The notes beneath the pieces were generated by a model, which saw nothing but the letters and a program-made list of their open reading frames with translations, was not told the origin of the DNA and did not search any database. Shown here piece by piece: positions 17,514 through 26,126 of a DNA stretch of 64,000 nt. The translations under genes were made by a program, and so were the position numbers. The DNA comes from Terriglobia bacterium (GTDB lineage: Bacteria > Acidobacteriota > Terriglobia > Bryobacterales > Bryobacteraceae): positions 1 to 64,000 of the forward strand of contig JAIQFN010000012.1 in NCBI GenBank assembly GCA_020073265.1, in the 5' to 3' direction. Position 1 is the first letter of the stretch; the number at the start of each line of letters is the position of its first letter.

Positions 17514-18374
17514 TCAATCGTCCAAAATCTTGCGGCCGCGCCGGGCTTCTTGCGCCACAACGGCGACCGCCAGTTCTTGTGTCGTTAGGGCCCGATTCAA
17601 GGGAATCGTGCCTGCCTCTGACGGGCGGCCGTGCGCGAGTAAACCCATTTCGAGCCAGCTGGCCGCTTCGAGAGAGCGGCACACCGCCAGATGCTGCTCG
17701 GCCCGACCGATGCTCTTCACCAGGCGGTTCTCGGGCACGCCCTTCAATGCCAGCAGCGCCAGCCCCGTAGTTTCCGGATAAGACGGGCCATCATAACCCA
17801 GGGCTTTCGATGAGCCATGATTCCATCCGCCGTCCGCGCACATCCGGGATATCAGAAACTCCTGGCCCTGTTGAATCCTGTCCTGGATTTCCCGGCTGGG
17901 ATTCCGGCGGCCGGTTTTGCGAAGGGCCAAGACTCCCAGCGCCGTGGGAGTTACCCAGGCAGCCGTGTCCGGGAACCAAGGCCAGCCGTCGGGCGATCTG
18001 GGATCCACCCGTCCGCTGATCAGCATCGATCGCAGGCGCAGGGTCCAGGTTGACTCGCGACCTGTCTGGGCAAGAAGCCGGCGCAGAGCCGATCGAGTGT
18101 TGAAGCGGGCCAGCATCGCATCAGGCAGCAGCAGGACCAGGGCGGTTACCCAGGTGCTCTCATCCACGGACTGGCCAGGCGACCACCCGCCATCGGACCG
18201 CTGCGCGATTCGGAGCCATTGCAGCCCTCGATACACTACGTGCGCATCCCCCTCCCCGGAGGCGGACAGCGCCAAAAGGGCGTAAACGGTGGGCTCAGTC
18301 CATGAGCTGCCCCTGCTGTACGGCCAGCCGCCGTCTGGATTCTGACGGGACAGCAGGCTCGACAAATCGATCAC
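17514..18374 (-). CDS. Squalene-cyclase/prenyltransferase-repeat protein (286 aa)
   Basis: Contains QW-type alpha/alpha repeats: 'SRQNPDGGWPYSRGSSWTEPT', 'AQRSDGGWSPGQSVDES', 'SPDGWPWFPDT', 'MCADGGWNHGSS'. These resemble terpene cyclase and prenyltransferase barrels, but the protein is less than half the length of squalene-hopene cyclase and has no DxDD motif, so it is probably a non-catalytic or differently active barrel. The GTG start directly follows the stop codon of the 32-residue gene (TAG then GTG), so it is likely translated by coupling. It ends nine bases before the PAP2-like gene. Confidence 0.65.
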   Translation of the reverse strand: MIDLSSLLSRQNPDGGWPYSRGSSWTEPTVYALLALSASGEGDAHVVYRGLQWLRIAQRSDGGWSPGQSVDESTWVTALVLLLPDAMLARFNTRSALRRLLAQTGRESTWTLRLRSMLISGRVDPRSPDGWPWFPDTAAWVTPTALGVLALRKTGRRNPSREIQDRIQQGQEFLISRMCADGGWNHGSSKALGYDGPSYPETTGLALLALKGVPENRLVKSIGRAEQHLAVCRSLEAASWLEMGLLAHGRPSEAGTIPLNRALTTQELAVAVVAQEARRGRKILDD

Positions 18375-18473
18375 CTAGCGAAGAGACCTCCGCTTCCGGC
18401 GCCGCATGAGGTACAACACCAGAATGACTCCAGCAGCAATCCACAGGATTGCAGACAACGTCGTATTACTCAT
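18375..18473 (-). CDS. 32-residue single-pass membrane peptide
   Basis: A short frame preceded by AAGGA at good spacing before ATG 18473. The peptide has a polar N-terminus (MSNTT), one hydrophobic helix of about 18 residues ('AILWIAAGVILVLYLM'), then a strongly basic tail (RRRKRRSLR), so the positive-inside rule puts the C-terminus in the cytoplasm. It lies between tadC (20 bases upstream) and the cyclase-repeat gene, whose GTG start follows its stop immediately. Whether it belongs to the pilus or the lipid block is unknown. Confidence 0.6.
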   Translation of the reverse strand: MSNTTLSAILWIAAGVILVLYLMRRRKRRSLR

Positions 18474-18493
18474 CGATCATCATCCTTTCTTGG

Positions 18494-19429
18494 CTAGCCT
18501 CTAAATTCTCGCATCATCGGGAACAAGTGCTTGAAAACCTGCAATAGTCCTGGGCCGGCAGCCACCAGCAGCATGGACGGCAGAATGAAGAAGAAGATCG
18601 GAAACACCAGCTTGACGCCAACTTTCCCGGCGCGTTCCTCGGCGTCCTGGCGCCGGCGCACGCGCATGAAATCGGAATGCGTTCGCAGAGACTCGGCCAT
18701 GCTGGTGCCGAACCGGTCGGTCTGAATCAGAATCGCGACCAGTTTCCCGATCTCCCGTTCGCCGGTCCGGTCCGCCAGGTTCCGCAACGCGTCGGAACGG
18801 CGTTTGCCGGCGCGGATCTCCAGATTCACCAGTTCGAGTTCTTCGCTCAAGTGCGGGTGGGTCAACTTCAGCTCACGGGCCACGTACTGGATGGCCTGGT
18901 CGAGACCCAGACCCGCTTCCACGCTGACCACCATGAGGTCCAGGGCATCCGGCAGCGACAGGCGCAGCTCGTCCTGACGCTGGTCCACCAGGTGACCGAG
19001 ATAAAGCGTGGGACCAAAATACCCCAGCAGACCGGCCGCCACCACCACCACGTTGCGAAGAACAACATTGGACGTTATGTCGTTGCGGAAAATGAGAGCG
19101 AGAACCACCAGCGTCGCGCACAGCAGGATCTTGATTCCATAGTAAAGCGCGATGGCGCCTTCACCCCGGTAACCAGCCGCGATCAACTCGCGGCGTGACA
19201 AAAGGGCGTCCTGCGGCGAAATGGGAACTTTTCCGCCGACTTGCTGAATCACCTTGACTATCAGGCCAGGCTCATTTTCACTCAGCTTGTCCACGGCGGG
19301 ATTTGGAATATCCACCGGGGCGCCTAAGTGCTCATAGAGACGGCCTGGCCGCGCATACCGGCGATAGCCATAGACCGAGATCGCCGTCATGAGTATCGCG
19401 AAAAGCGCCAGAGAAATCAGAGTGGCCAT
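18494..19429 (-). CDS. tadC: Tad pilus inner-membrane platform protein TadC
   Basis: A 311-residue T2SSF-type membrane protein. It has an N-terminal helix, a second membrane pair near residues 95-140, a cytoplasmic domain with 'LPDALDLMVVSVEAGLGLDQAIQYVA' and 'RTHSDFMRVRRRQDAEERAGKVGVKLVFPIFFFILPSMLLV' at the C-terminus, all hallmarks of TadC. With TadB it forms the platform on which the TadA ATPase acts to assemble Flp pili. It is ten bases after tadB. Confidence 0.9.
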   Translation of the reverse strand: MATLISLALFAILMTAISVYGYRRYARPGRLYEHLGAPVDIPNPAVDKLSENEPGLIVKVIQQVGGKVPISPQDALLSRRELIAAGYRGEGAIALYYGIKILLCATLVVLALIFRNDITSNVVLRNVVVVAAGLLGYFGPTLYLGHLVDQRQDELRLSLPDALDLMVVSVEAGLGLDQAIQYVARELKLTHPHLSEELELVNLEIRAGKRRSDALRNLADRTGEREIGKLVAILIQTDRFGTSMAESLRTHSDFMRVRRRQDAEERAGKVGVKLVFPIFFFILPSMLLVAAGPGLLQVFKHLFPMMREFRG

Positions 19430-19438
19430 GACGTCCTC

Positions 19439-20422
19439 CTAGACCTTGATCCGGATGATCTTGCGGATGAAGAAATAACCGACCCCTTGCCCCACGATGG
19501 CCGCGACAATCAGCCACTTGCCGTCGGGATCCTTGGCCATCTCCTGCAGATAACCGGGAGCAACGATGAACATTCCGAACATGAGTGCGATGGGCATGAC
19601 GGTCAGAATAGCGGCGGTCAGCCGGCCATGGGCGCTAGCGGCCCGCACCTGGCCTTTCAAGCGAAATCGCTCGCGAATGACGTACGAAAGCCGGGTCAAT
19701 ATTTCGCTCAGATTCCCGCCGGTCTGCTTCTGCAGCAGCACGGACGACACGAAGAAGCGCACGTCTATCAGGGGCAGCCGCCGCACCATGTTCGCGAATG
19801 CGACTTCGAGCGGAGCGCCGAGATTCTGTTCATTGAACAAAGTGCGGAACTCCATCCCCAGCGGCTCGGGCGACTCGGCCCCCAGCATCTCCAGGCTGAC
19901 CGAGAAGGCGTGTCCGGCGCGCATCGATCGGGCCAAGAAATCCAAGGCTTCCGGAAACTCTTCTTCGAAATCAGCGAAGCGCCGGTGCCGTTTGACGCGG
20001 ACGAAGACATAGGGCAGGCAGGCGCCTGCTATGCCAAACGCAGCGACGCTGGCCGCCGAAAATACCAGGATATTGAATCTCCAGCCGGCTACCAGACCAA
20101 GCGCGAAGGTGATGACGGTAAGCACCAGGAACCTGGTCACGGTCCAGGTCAGCCCGGCCTGCTGCAGAGTGGTGTCCAGCGCGTAGGCCAGATTGAGCCT
20201 GGAAGCCAGGCGCGCCACCGGATTCTCGGTTCCTCTGGGCTCGTTCAAAATCTTGGTTTCGGACGGTTGTGCCACCTTGCCGTCTACGGTCAGCAATAGA
20301 CCCTTGACCTTCCTCTTGCGCTGGGCCTCGAGGAAGTTCAATCCCACGGCCGTAGCAACCAGGACCACGGCCAGTATGCAAAAGAACAGGAAGAACAATA
20401 GCGGCGACATAGGCTCCCTCAA
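19439..20422 (-). CDS. tadB: Tad pilus inner-membrane platform protein TadB
   Basis: A 327-residue T2SSF-domain protein with '[26 protein letters not shown]' and '[55 protein letters not shown]', the TadB signatures, and two C-terminal membrane helices. It partners with TadC. Its start overlaps the cpaF stop by four bases (ATGA). Confidence 0.9.
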   Translation of the reverse strand: MREPMSPLLFFLFFCILAVVLVATAVGLNFLEAQRKRKVKGLLLTVDGKVAQPSETKILNEPRGTENPVARLASRLNLAYALDTTLQQAGLTWTVTRFLVLTVITFALGLVAGWRFNILVFSAASVAAFGIAGACLPYVFVRVKRHRRFADFEEEFPEALDFLARSMRAGHAFSVSLEMLGAESPEPLGMEFRTLFNEQNLGAPLEVAFANMVRRLPLIDVRFFVSSVLLQKQTGGNLSEILTRLSYVIRERFRLKGQVRAASAHGRLTAAILTVMPIALMFGMFIVAPGYLQEMAKDPDGKWLIVAAIVGQGVGYFFIRKIIRIKV

Positions 20423-21774
20423 GCGATCTCGACCACGGTCTGGAACACCGAGGCGGGAATTTGGAGGCCAGCGGCCTTGAGCCGGTCATAAAACCTGGGA
20501 CGGATGCCGGTGGCCCGGAATCGGCCGGTGACGCGTCCGGTTTCAGTGACGCCCGTCTTTTCGAAAACGAAAATATCCTGCATGGTAACCAGGTCGCCCT
20601 CCATCCCCACGCATTCGGTCACGTTGATGATGCGGCGGCTGCCGTCGCTGAAGCGGGCGATCTGAATGAACAGATCCACGGCCGAGCTGATCTGCTGCCG
20701 AATCGAATGCACGCTCATGTTCGCGTTCGCCATTCCCACCATCACTTCCAGGCGGCTGATGGCGTCGCGCGGCGAATTGGCGTGGATGGTGGTGAGGGAT
20801 CCATCGTGGCCGGTGTTCATGGCTTGCAACATGTCGAGCGCTTCCTCGCCGCGCACCTCGCCCACCACGATGCGGTCCGGCCGCATGCGCAACGCATTGA
20901 TGACCAGTTGGCGAATCCGGATGGCGCCCTGGCCTTCGATGTTCGGAGGGCGGGTCTCCATGCGCGCCACGTGGATCTGGTTGAGCTTCAGCTCGGCGGC
21001 ATCCTCGATGGTGACGATGCGCTCATCGTCCCGGATAAAGGTCGACAAGACGTTCAACAGCGTGGTTTTTCCGGCGCCGGTTCCTCCCGAAATCACAACG
21101 TTGAGCCGTGCCTTCACGCAGGCCTGAAGCAGTTCCAGCATTCCGGAGGTGAGGGTGAGATTCTTGACCAGGTCTTCGGCGGTCAGACGTTCGCGGCCGA
21201 AGCGGCGGATCGACAGCAGCGGGCCGTCCACGGCGACCGGCGGAATGGCGGCGTTGACACGCGAGCCGTCCGGAAGCCGGGCGTCCACCAGAGGCGACGA
21301 TTCGTCCACCCGCCGGCCGACGCGCGACACCACCTTCTCGATGATGCGCAACAGGTGCGCGTCGTCTTTGAACTCAACCGGAGTGCGGTACAGCTTTCCG
21401 CCCCGCTCTACGTACACCAGACGCGGCGTGGTGACCAGAATATCGGAGATAGTGGGATCCGCCAGAAGCGGCTCCAGGGGACCCAGGCCGAAAACCTCGT
21501 CCAGAACCTCTTCGACCACCCGGTCCTTCTCGATTACGCTGAGCGGCGTCTTCTCTTCCTCGACCAGCTTGGCCACCGCGGCGCGGACTTCACCGCGCAC
21601 ACGATCGCTGGCGACCGAAGAGAGGGCCTCCAGGTTGATGCGGTCCAGCAGCTTGCGGTGCAGCGTGAACTTCAGCTCCTGGTATTCGGGCGTGTAGGAC
21701 TGCGGGTTAAAGAGACGGCCGACCCAGCCGGCCTCCTGCCGCATCGCTTCTGATCGTGTTGCTGCTGTTGCCAT
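20419..21774 (-). CDS. cpaF: Tad pilus assembly ATPase CpaF/TadA
   Basis: A 451-residue secretion ATPase, the normal length. Walker A is [12 protein letters not shown], followed by '[16 protein letters not shown]' (Asp box), '[49 protein letters not shown]' (Walker B and His box). The N-terminal domain has the '[17 protein letters not shown]' segment of GspE-like TadA proteins. It powers pilus extension and possibly retraction at the cytoplasmic face. Nine bases separate it from cpaE. Confidence 0.93.
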   Translation of the reverse strand: MATAATRSEAMRQEAGWVGRLFNPQSYTPEYQELKFTLHRKLLDRINLEALSSVASDRVRGEVRAAVAKLVEEEKTPLSVIEKDRVVEEVLDEVFGLGPLEPLLADPTISDILVTTPRLVYVERGGKLYRTPVEFKDDAHLLRIIEKVVSRVGRRVDESSPLVDARLPDGSRVNAAIPPVAVDGPLLSIRRFGRERLTAEDLVKNLTLTSGMLELLQACVKARLNVVISGGTGAGKTTLLNVLSTFIRDDERIVTIEDAAELKLNQIHVARMETRPPNIEGQGAIRIRQLVINALRMRPDRIVVGEVRGEEALDMLQAMNTGHDGSLTTIHANSPRDAISRLEVMVGMANANMSVHSIRQQISSAVDLFIQIARFSDGSRRIINVTECVGMEGDLVTMQDIFVFEKTGVTETGRVTGRFRATGIRPRFYDRLKAAGLQIPASVFQTVVEIA

Positions 21775-21783
21775 AAGACCCCG

Positions 21784-22935
21784 CTATCCGAAAAGTGAAA
21801 ACTTCTTCTTGGACTCCGGCGCGCCCACGATCTTCATCGCGAGCCGGGAAAAATGCTTGCCCAGAGTGCTTCCCGGCGAAAGCAGTTTTCCCTCAGTGTA
21901 GGATTCGTTGAGCGCCTGATAATCGTCCGGCAGAGTGGCGTACACCGGGGCGCCCAGCATGCGTTCGAGTTCCTCGAGCGTAACGTCGAAGCGCTTCGGC
22001 GCGCGATTCAAAACCAGATGCAGGCGGTTGGCGCCATATCCGCTGTCCAGCAATTTTTGGATGATCAGTTTGGCCTGGTGCAGCGCCGGCACTTCCAGGG
22101 TGGTTACCAGAAAGAGATCGTCGACCTCGTCCAGCGCCGCCACCGACGAGGCGTTGAGGCTTCTGCCCAGGTCCAGGATGATCCAGTCATATTGCGTACG
22201 CAGGAAGCTCAGAACGAACCGTAACTGCTCGGGCTTGAGCGGTTGCCTGGCGCCGGGTCCGGGAGCGGTCACGATTTCCAGTCCGGGAACAAATCCATTG
22301 GTAACCAGCGCCTTCCAGTAGTTCTCATCCAGCCGCTGCGTGTTTCGCACTGCGTCGGCGATGCTGTAAGTCGCTTTGGACTTGAGCAGAAACCCGACCA
22401 TGCCGGCGTCGAAGTCCAGATCGGCCAGCAGGATCTTACCTTTGACCCGCTGCGGGAGCTCCACGGCGGTATGGCAGGCGATGGTGGTGGCGCCGCAGCC
22501 TCCTTTGGCGGAAATGAATCCGACCGTGTGGCCGCCGCGGCGAAAAGCCTGGTTGGCGGTCTTGCGCTCGTTGCCGATCCGCTCCAACGCCGCCCGAAGG
22601 TCGTTCATGGGCGGGAACAGAAACTCGGCCGCGCCGGCCCGCATGGCGTTGAGAATGGTGGCCGGCTCGGCGGTGCGATTAACGGCCAGTACGGCCGGCG
22701 AGCCCGGAAGCGCGCGAATCCCCCGAATCACCTGATCCAGAGGAACCCGCAGCGTCGAAATATCCAGGAAAATCACGTCCGGGCGGATTCGCTCGATCCT
22801 TTCAAGCAGCGAACTGAGCTCGCCGACTTCGGATTGTTCCAAGACAATTCGGACCGGGAGATCCTGCAGGGAGGACTGCAGGGCATCCCACAATTCCTTG
22901 GTCTCGATAACGATTCCGGCCGTCAGCGGATACAC
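21784..22935 (-). CDS. cpaE: Tad pilus localisation ATPase CpaE/TadZ
   Basis: A 383-residue ParA/MinD-like protein. Residues 1-120 form an atypical receiver-like domain ('RPDVIFLDISTL', 'AGAAEFLFPP'). The ATPase domain begins with a deviant Walker A, 'KGGCGATT', and continues with 'ILLADLDFDAGMVGFLL' and 'YDWIILDLGRSLN'. TadZ proteins mark the pole or site where the Tad machine assembles. It starts with GTG 22935, preceded by AGGAG. Confidence 0.9.
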   Translation of the reverse strand: MYPLTAGIVIETKELWDALQSSLQDLPVRIVLEQSEVGELSSLLERIERIRPDVIFLDISTLRVPLDQVIRGIRALPGSPAVLAVNRTAEPATILNAMRAGAAEFLFPPMNDLRAALERIGNERKTANQAFRRGGHTVGFISAKGGCGATTIACHTAVELPQRVKGKILLADLDFDAGMVGFLLKSKATYSIADAVRNTQRLDENYWKALVTNGFVPGLEIVTAPGPGARQPLKPEQLRFVLSFLRTQYDWIILDLGRSLNASSVAALDEVDDLFLVTTLEVPALHQAKLIIQKLLDSGYGANRLHLVLNRAPKRFDVTLEELERMLGAPVYATLPDDYQALNESYTEGKLLSPGSTLGKHFSRLAMKIVGAPESKKKFSLFG

Positions 22936-22960
22936 AGCACACTCCTGAGTGCAAACACCA

Positions 22961-24529
22961 TCATTGGTTTGGCGCCGCTGCAGGCTGAGCAGGGTTCTGC
23001 GCCGGGGTTGTGGCGGGCCTGGCTGGGGGAGCCGTTTCCTGGCCTGGCGGCACGATCATTGGCACGAATTGGATGGAGGGCTGCCCCTGTTGTTGAGCGC
23101 TGCCCGGGGGCTGCACGCTCTTCAGCAGATCCTCCATTGGGATTGTCTCCTGCGGTGGATGAACCGGTACCGGACCAGTGGCCTCCACGCCCGGCGTGCG
23201 CGGAGCCGTAGCCGCGGTATTGGGCTGCATGAACTGGCGCGGGAAGCTCAACTGCGGAAGCGGCTGGCCGGCCGGAATGGGACGCACGATCTCCGGCGTC
23301 ACGATGACCAGCAGTTCGGAGTTGTTTTTCTGCAAACTGCGCGAACGGAAGAGTTTTCCGAAGAACGGAATATCGCCCAGGCCCGGAATGCGGCTGAGCT
23401 GCTCGGTAACGCGATTGTCCAGCAGGCCGCCGATGGCGAAGCTTTGGCCGGACTCCAGTTCGATTTCGGTCTGCACGCGGCGCGTCGAGAGGCCCGGGAT
23501 GGTGAATCCCTGGAAGGTAAGGCCGTTGGCAAAGTCCAGCGCGCTCACTTCGGGCGTCACCTGCAGGCGGATGGTTCCGCGCGGGGTAACCGTGGGAGTG
23601 AAGTTGATGCGTACGCCGAACTCACGGAACTGAATGGTGACGGCGCCCAGGCCGGCTCCGCCGCCCTGCAGCGTCGGGAACGGAAATTCGCCGCCCGCCA
23701 GGAAGCTCGCGGTGTGGTTGTTGATGGTCAGCACGTTCGGTTCAGCCAGGATCTGAAGCCAGTTTCTGGACTGCAGAGCTTCGATGGTGGCGCCCAAGTT
23801 CAGGTCCGGGCGAAAGAGGAAGATATTCAGAGCGTTGGTTAATGAAAAAGTGTTGGCCCCGGCGTTGGTGCCGGTTGCCGCCGGGGGCGAAAACTGCTGA
23901 GTGCTGACCGAACCGACCGTGTTGGTCGCGCCGGTGCTGAAGAGGTTGAGTCCCAACTGCTGGGAGCGCGTTCGGTCTACATCCGCGAACCGGACTTTGA
24001 TCAGGATCTGCGCTTCGACGGGAGGCACGTTGACCCGCAGCAGGTTGATGGGCTTGCCCAACGTGCTGGCAATCATCACGGCGCGGTCGGCGCTGGTCAG
24101 ATCCTTGGCGGTGCCGCGCAGGAAGGGAACGCCTTCCTCCAGAGTGACGGAGACGCTATCTCCGGGAAGCTCGGTGTGCAGTTCGCGGTTGATGGCATCC
24201 AGCCGCGCAGGATTAGGCTGAACGATCAGATCGAAAATCAACCGATTGCCGCTCTCCTGCCAGACAATGAGGCTGGTTTCACCGGGCGCTTTGCCGTTTA
24301 CCAGAACCTCTCTGGGACTGGTGGCCAGGGCTTCCGCGATGGCGCCGTTGGCAATGGACACCCGCCGGATCACGCTCGGGCTGTCGACCAGCAGCGATTT
24401 TCCGACCGTCACAAACAGCTCTCGCGCCCCGGTGGCCGGGCTCTCCGGGTTGGGTGGTTGCGGATTCTGCGCCTGCAGAAGAAGAATCGCAACGGGAAGC
24501 GGTAGTAACCTCTGGATCAAGCGTTTCAC
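22961..24529 (-). CDS. cpaC: Tad secretin CpaC/RcpA
   Basis: A 522-residue outer-membrane secretin. It has a signal peptide, an N-terminal BON/pilus-secretin domain ('VTVGKSLLVDSPSVIRRVSIANGAIAEA', 'LVNGKAPGETSLIVWQ'), then the secretin core 'VEAQILIKVRFADVDRTRSQQLGLNLF' and 'FAIGGLLDNRVTEQLSRIPGLGDIPFFGKLFRSR'. A Pro/Gln-rich tail of about 90 residues follows the core and is longer than usual. The start overlaps the cpaB stop by four bases. Confidence 0.93.
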   Translation of the reverse strand: MKRLIQRLLPLPVAILLLQAQNPQPPNPESPATGARELFVTVGKSLLVDSPSVIRRVSIANGAIAEALATSPREVLVNGKAPGETSLIVWQESGNRLIFDLIVQPNPARLDAINRELHTELPGDSVSVTLEEGVPFLRGTAKDLTSADRAVMIASTLGKPINLLRVNVPPVEAQILIKVRFADVDRTRSQQLGLNLFSTGATNTVGSVSTQQFSPPAATGTNAGANTFSLTNALNIFLFRPDLNLGATIEALQSRNWLQILAEPNVLTINNHTASFLAGGEFPFPTLQGGGAGLGAVTIQFREFGVRINFTPTVTPRGTIRLQVTPEVSALDFANGLTFQGFTIPGLSTRRVQTEIELESGQSFAIGGLLDNRVTEQLSRIPGLGDIPFFGKLFRSRSLQKNNSELLVIVTPEIVRPIPAGQPLPQLSFPRQFMQPNTAATAPRTPGVEATGPVPVHPPQETIPMEDLLKSVQPPGSAQQQGQPSIQFVPMIVPPGQETAPPARPATTPAQNPAQPAAAPNQ

Positions 24530-25425
24530 TGTTGTTTTACCTCTTCGGGCTTAAATTTGGTCTCCGTGCGGCTGGTTCCGGTGATGACTTCCACGGTGAG
24601 GGGCACGATCACCTTGACCGGCTCTGCCGTTGCCACCGGAACCGGCTTAGCGGGCCCCGCTGCGGGCTTGAGCTTAGGCTTGGGAGGAGCGCTTGGGGGC
24701 GATGGCAAGCCGCTATTTCCCGAGAACAGGTTAGCCACGGCCGTTCCCGGCGTCTTGGCGGTATCGGTGTCGATCGGGTTGCGAAGGATGAGTTGGATGC
24801 GCGTTTCGCTGCTGGCCAGGCTCAGAGTCTCGGCCTGCTCGGGAGTAACCAGCAGGTTGACCACGGCGACGCTTACCGGTTTGCCCTCCGCGTCCTTCTG
24901 GATGTTCTGCCCGGCCGAGAGCACTTCAACGTTCTGCAGCAGCGTCTTGGTTTGCGTCCCCAGGTTGCCCGACGCCCCGGGAGGATTGCCGGCAATGAGA
25001 ATGTCGACGCGCATGCCTGGGACGACGAAGCCAGCCACCCCGACCACATCATTCACCCGCAGGGCCACGGCGCGCATGCCGCGCGGTATGGTTGCGGCCA
25101 TGCCCGCTCCGGCCCCCTTCATGGCCAAACGGGTGTCCAGTATCGGCTCGCCCTCATAGATCGCGGCAATGACTCCGCGACCGATGGCGTCGGCGGCATT
25201 CAGGATCGCGCCCTTCGGTTGCGGACCGCTCCAACCGACAATCTTCAAATCCGAATCCTTGACGAGGCTCCCGATATCGAGGTTGCGGTTAGCCACGATG
25301 ATTTGCGTCGTGGTCGGCTTGGCGCTGACAGCCAGCTTGGTGACAATGAGACGGTACAGCACCACGGTTGCGACAACGGAGACTACCAGGGCGAAGCCCA
25401 GAACGGATAACAGACGTTTATTCAT
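24526..25425 (-). CDS. cpaB: Tad pilus protein CpaB/RcpC
   Basis: 299 residues from ATG 25425. It has an N-terminal membrane anchor, then an SAF domain ('VANRNLDIGSLVKDSDLKIV', 'MRAVALRVNDVVGVAGFVVPGMRVDILI'), and ends in a Pro/Lys/Ala-rich linker with a short Val/Thr-rich tail. CpaB/RcpC is periplasmic and stabilises the secretin or modifies pilus assembly. The in-frame extension to 25485 overlaps the pilin upstream and lacks a ribosome site. Confidence 0.88.
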   Translation of the reverse strand: MNKRLLSVLGFALVVSVVATVVLYRLIVTKLAVSAKPTTTQIIVANRNLDIGSLVKDSDLKIVGWSGPQPKGAILNAADAIGRGVIAAIYEGEPILDTRLAMKGAGAGMAATIPRGMRAVALRVNDVVGVAGFVVPGMRVDILIAGNPPGASGNLGTQTKTLLQNVEVLSAGQNIQKDAEGKPVSVAVVNLLVTPEQAETLSLASSETRIQLILRNPIDTDTAKTPGTAVANLFSGNSGLPSPPSAPPKPKLKPAAGPAKPVPVATAEPVKVIVPLTVEVITGTSRTETKFKPEEVKQQ

Positions 25426-25429
25426 TTTG

Positions 25430-25633
25430 CTAACTCCCTGAGTTGGCGGCCGCCAGACCGCTGTTCGCCGCCGACCATAGGACATTGGCGCTCTGGCTCA
25501 TTCCCAGAAATGCCGCCGCCCCGGCCAAGGCGATAAATGCCAGCAGCAACCCGTACTCCACCAGGTCTTGTGCGGTCTCATCACGGATGAATCCGCCAAC
25601 ACTCCGGCCTCCTTGCTTCAAGTTCAACTGCAT
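25430..25633 (-). CDS. flp: Flp-type pilin, divergent copy (67 aa)
   Basis: The class IVb pilin core is present: 'RDETAQDLVEYGLLLAFIALAGAAAFLG', with the Glu-Tyr pair after the cleavage region and a hydrophobic helix. It differs from the two identical-length copies upstream: a longer N-terminus, no G-Q immediately before D-L-V/I-E, and a tail of 'AANSGLAAANSGS'. It may be a minor or specialised pilin. Its stop lies four bases before the cpaB start, so it is coupled to the assembly genes rather than to the pilins. Confidence 0.75.
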   Translation of the reverse strand: MQLNLKQGGRSVGGFIRDETAQDLVEYGLLLAFIALAGAAAFLGMSQSANVLWSAANSGLAAANSGS

Positions 25634-25679
25634 ACGCGTCGCAGCCAAGCGCGCGCCTGCGGAACCTGGCTGCGCCTAG

Positions 25680-25862
25680 TTAGCTTGCCGACACCGCACC
25701 GGCGCTCAACTCCGAGTTGGCCACCGACCAAATCAGATTCACGCTGGCGCCGCCGCCTATAAACAGGGCCGCGGAGGCCAACGCCACGAATGCCAGAAGC
25801 AGTGTGTATTCGATCAGGTCTTGGCCCTGATCATCGATTAGAAAGCGGTTCAAGATAGACAT
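25680..25862 (-). CDS. flp: Flp pilin, copy 2 (60 aa)
   Basis: Typical Flp prepilin: a short basic/polar leader, then 'DDQGQDLIEYTLLLAFVALASAALFIGGG'. CpaA should cleave before the hydrophobic segment to leave a mature pilin of about 45 residues. Very similar to the copy at 25936-26118; the differences are in the leader and the C-terminal 15 residues. Clearly a recent duplication. Confidence 0.88.
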   Translation of the reverse strand: MSILNRFLIDDQGQDLIEYTLLLAFVALASAALFIGGGASVNLIWSVANSELSAGAVSAS

Positions 25863-25894
25863 AGTTGTTCTCTGGGTTCCTCCGGGAAAGAATC

Positions 25895-25928
25895 GCAGTC
25901 AAGCGCCGCGCTTGCAGCGCCTGACTGC
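25895..25928 (-). terminator. Strong hairpin between the two near-identical flp genes
   Basis: On the minus strand GCAGTCAGGCGC (25928-25917) pairs with GCGCTTGACTGC (25906-25895), 12 positions with one G-T pair and a ten-base loop. It lies eight bases after the first flp stop codon. There is no T-run, so partial termination or 3'-end stabilisation of an abundant flp message is the likeliest role, as is common after major pilin genes. Confidence 0.55.
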
Positions 25929-25935
25929 AAGTCGT

Positions 25936-26118
25936 TTAACTGGCCGACACCGCAGCCGCGCTGAGGCGTGAGTTGGCTACTGACCAGATCACGTTGACGC
26001 TGGTCCCGGCGCTGATAAACAGAGCCGCGGATGCCAAGGCTACGAATGCGAGCAGCAATGTATATTCGATCAGGTCCTGGCCCTGATCGTCTCTGAGAAA
26101 GTTTTTTAGGATCGTCAT
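25936..26118 (-). CDS. flp: Flp pilin, copy 1 (60 aa)
   Basis: Flp prepilin with leader 'MTILKNFLRDDQGQ' followed by 'DLIEYTLLLAFVALASAALFI'. It is the first pilin of the cluster and is followed by a strong hairpin, so it is the best candidate for the major pilin. It starts eight bases after the stop of the membrane-protein gene at 26127-27800. Confidence 0.88.
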   Translation of the reverse strand: MTILKNFLRDDQGQDLIEYTLLLAFVALASAALFISAGTSVNVIWSVANSRLSAAAVSAS

Positions 26119-26126
26119 GTTCGATG

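Noticed and set aside
25430-26118. Repeat or mobile element formed by the flp copies
   Set aside because: The similarity is explained by gene duplication of Flp pilins; no flanking inverted repeats or target duplications were seen.
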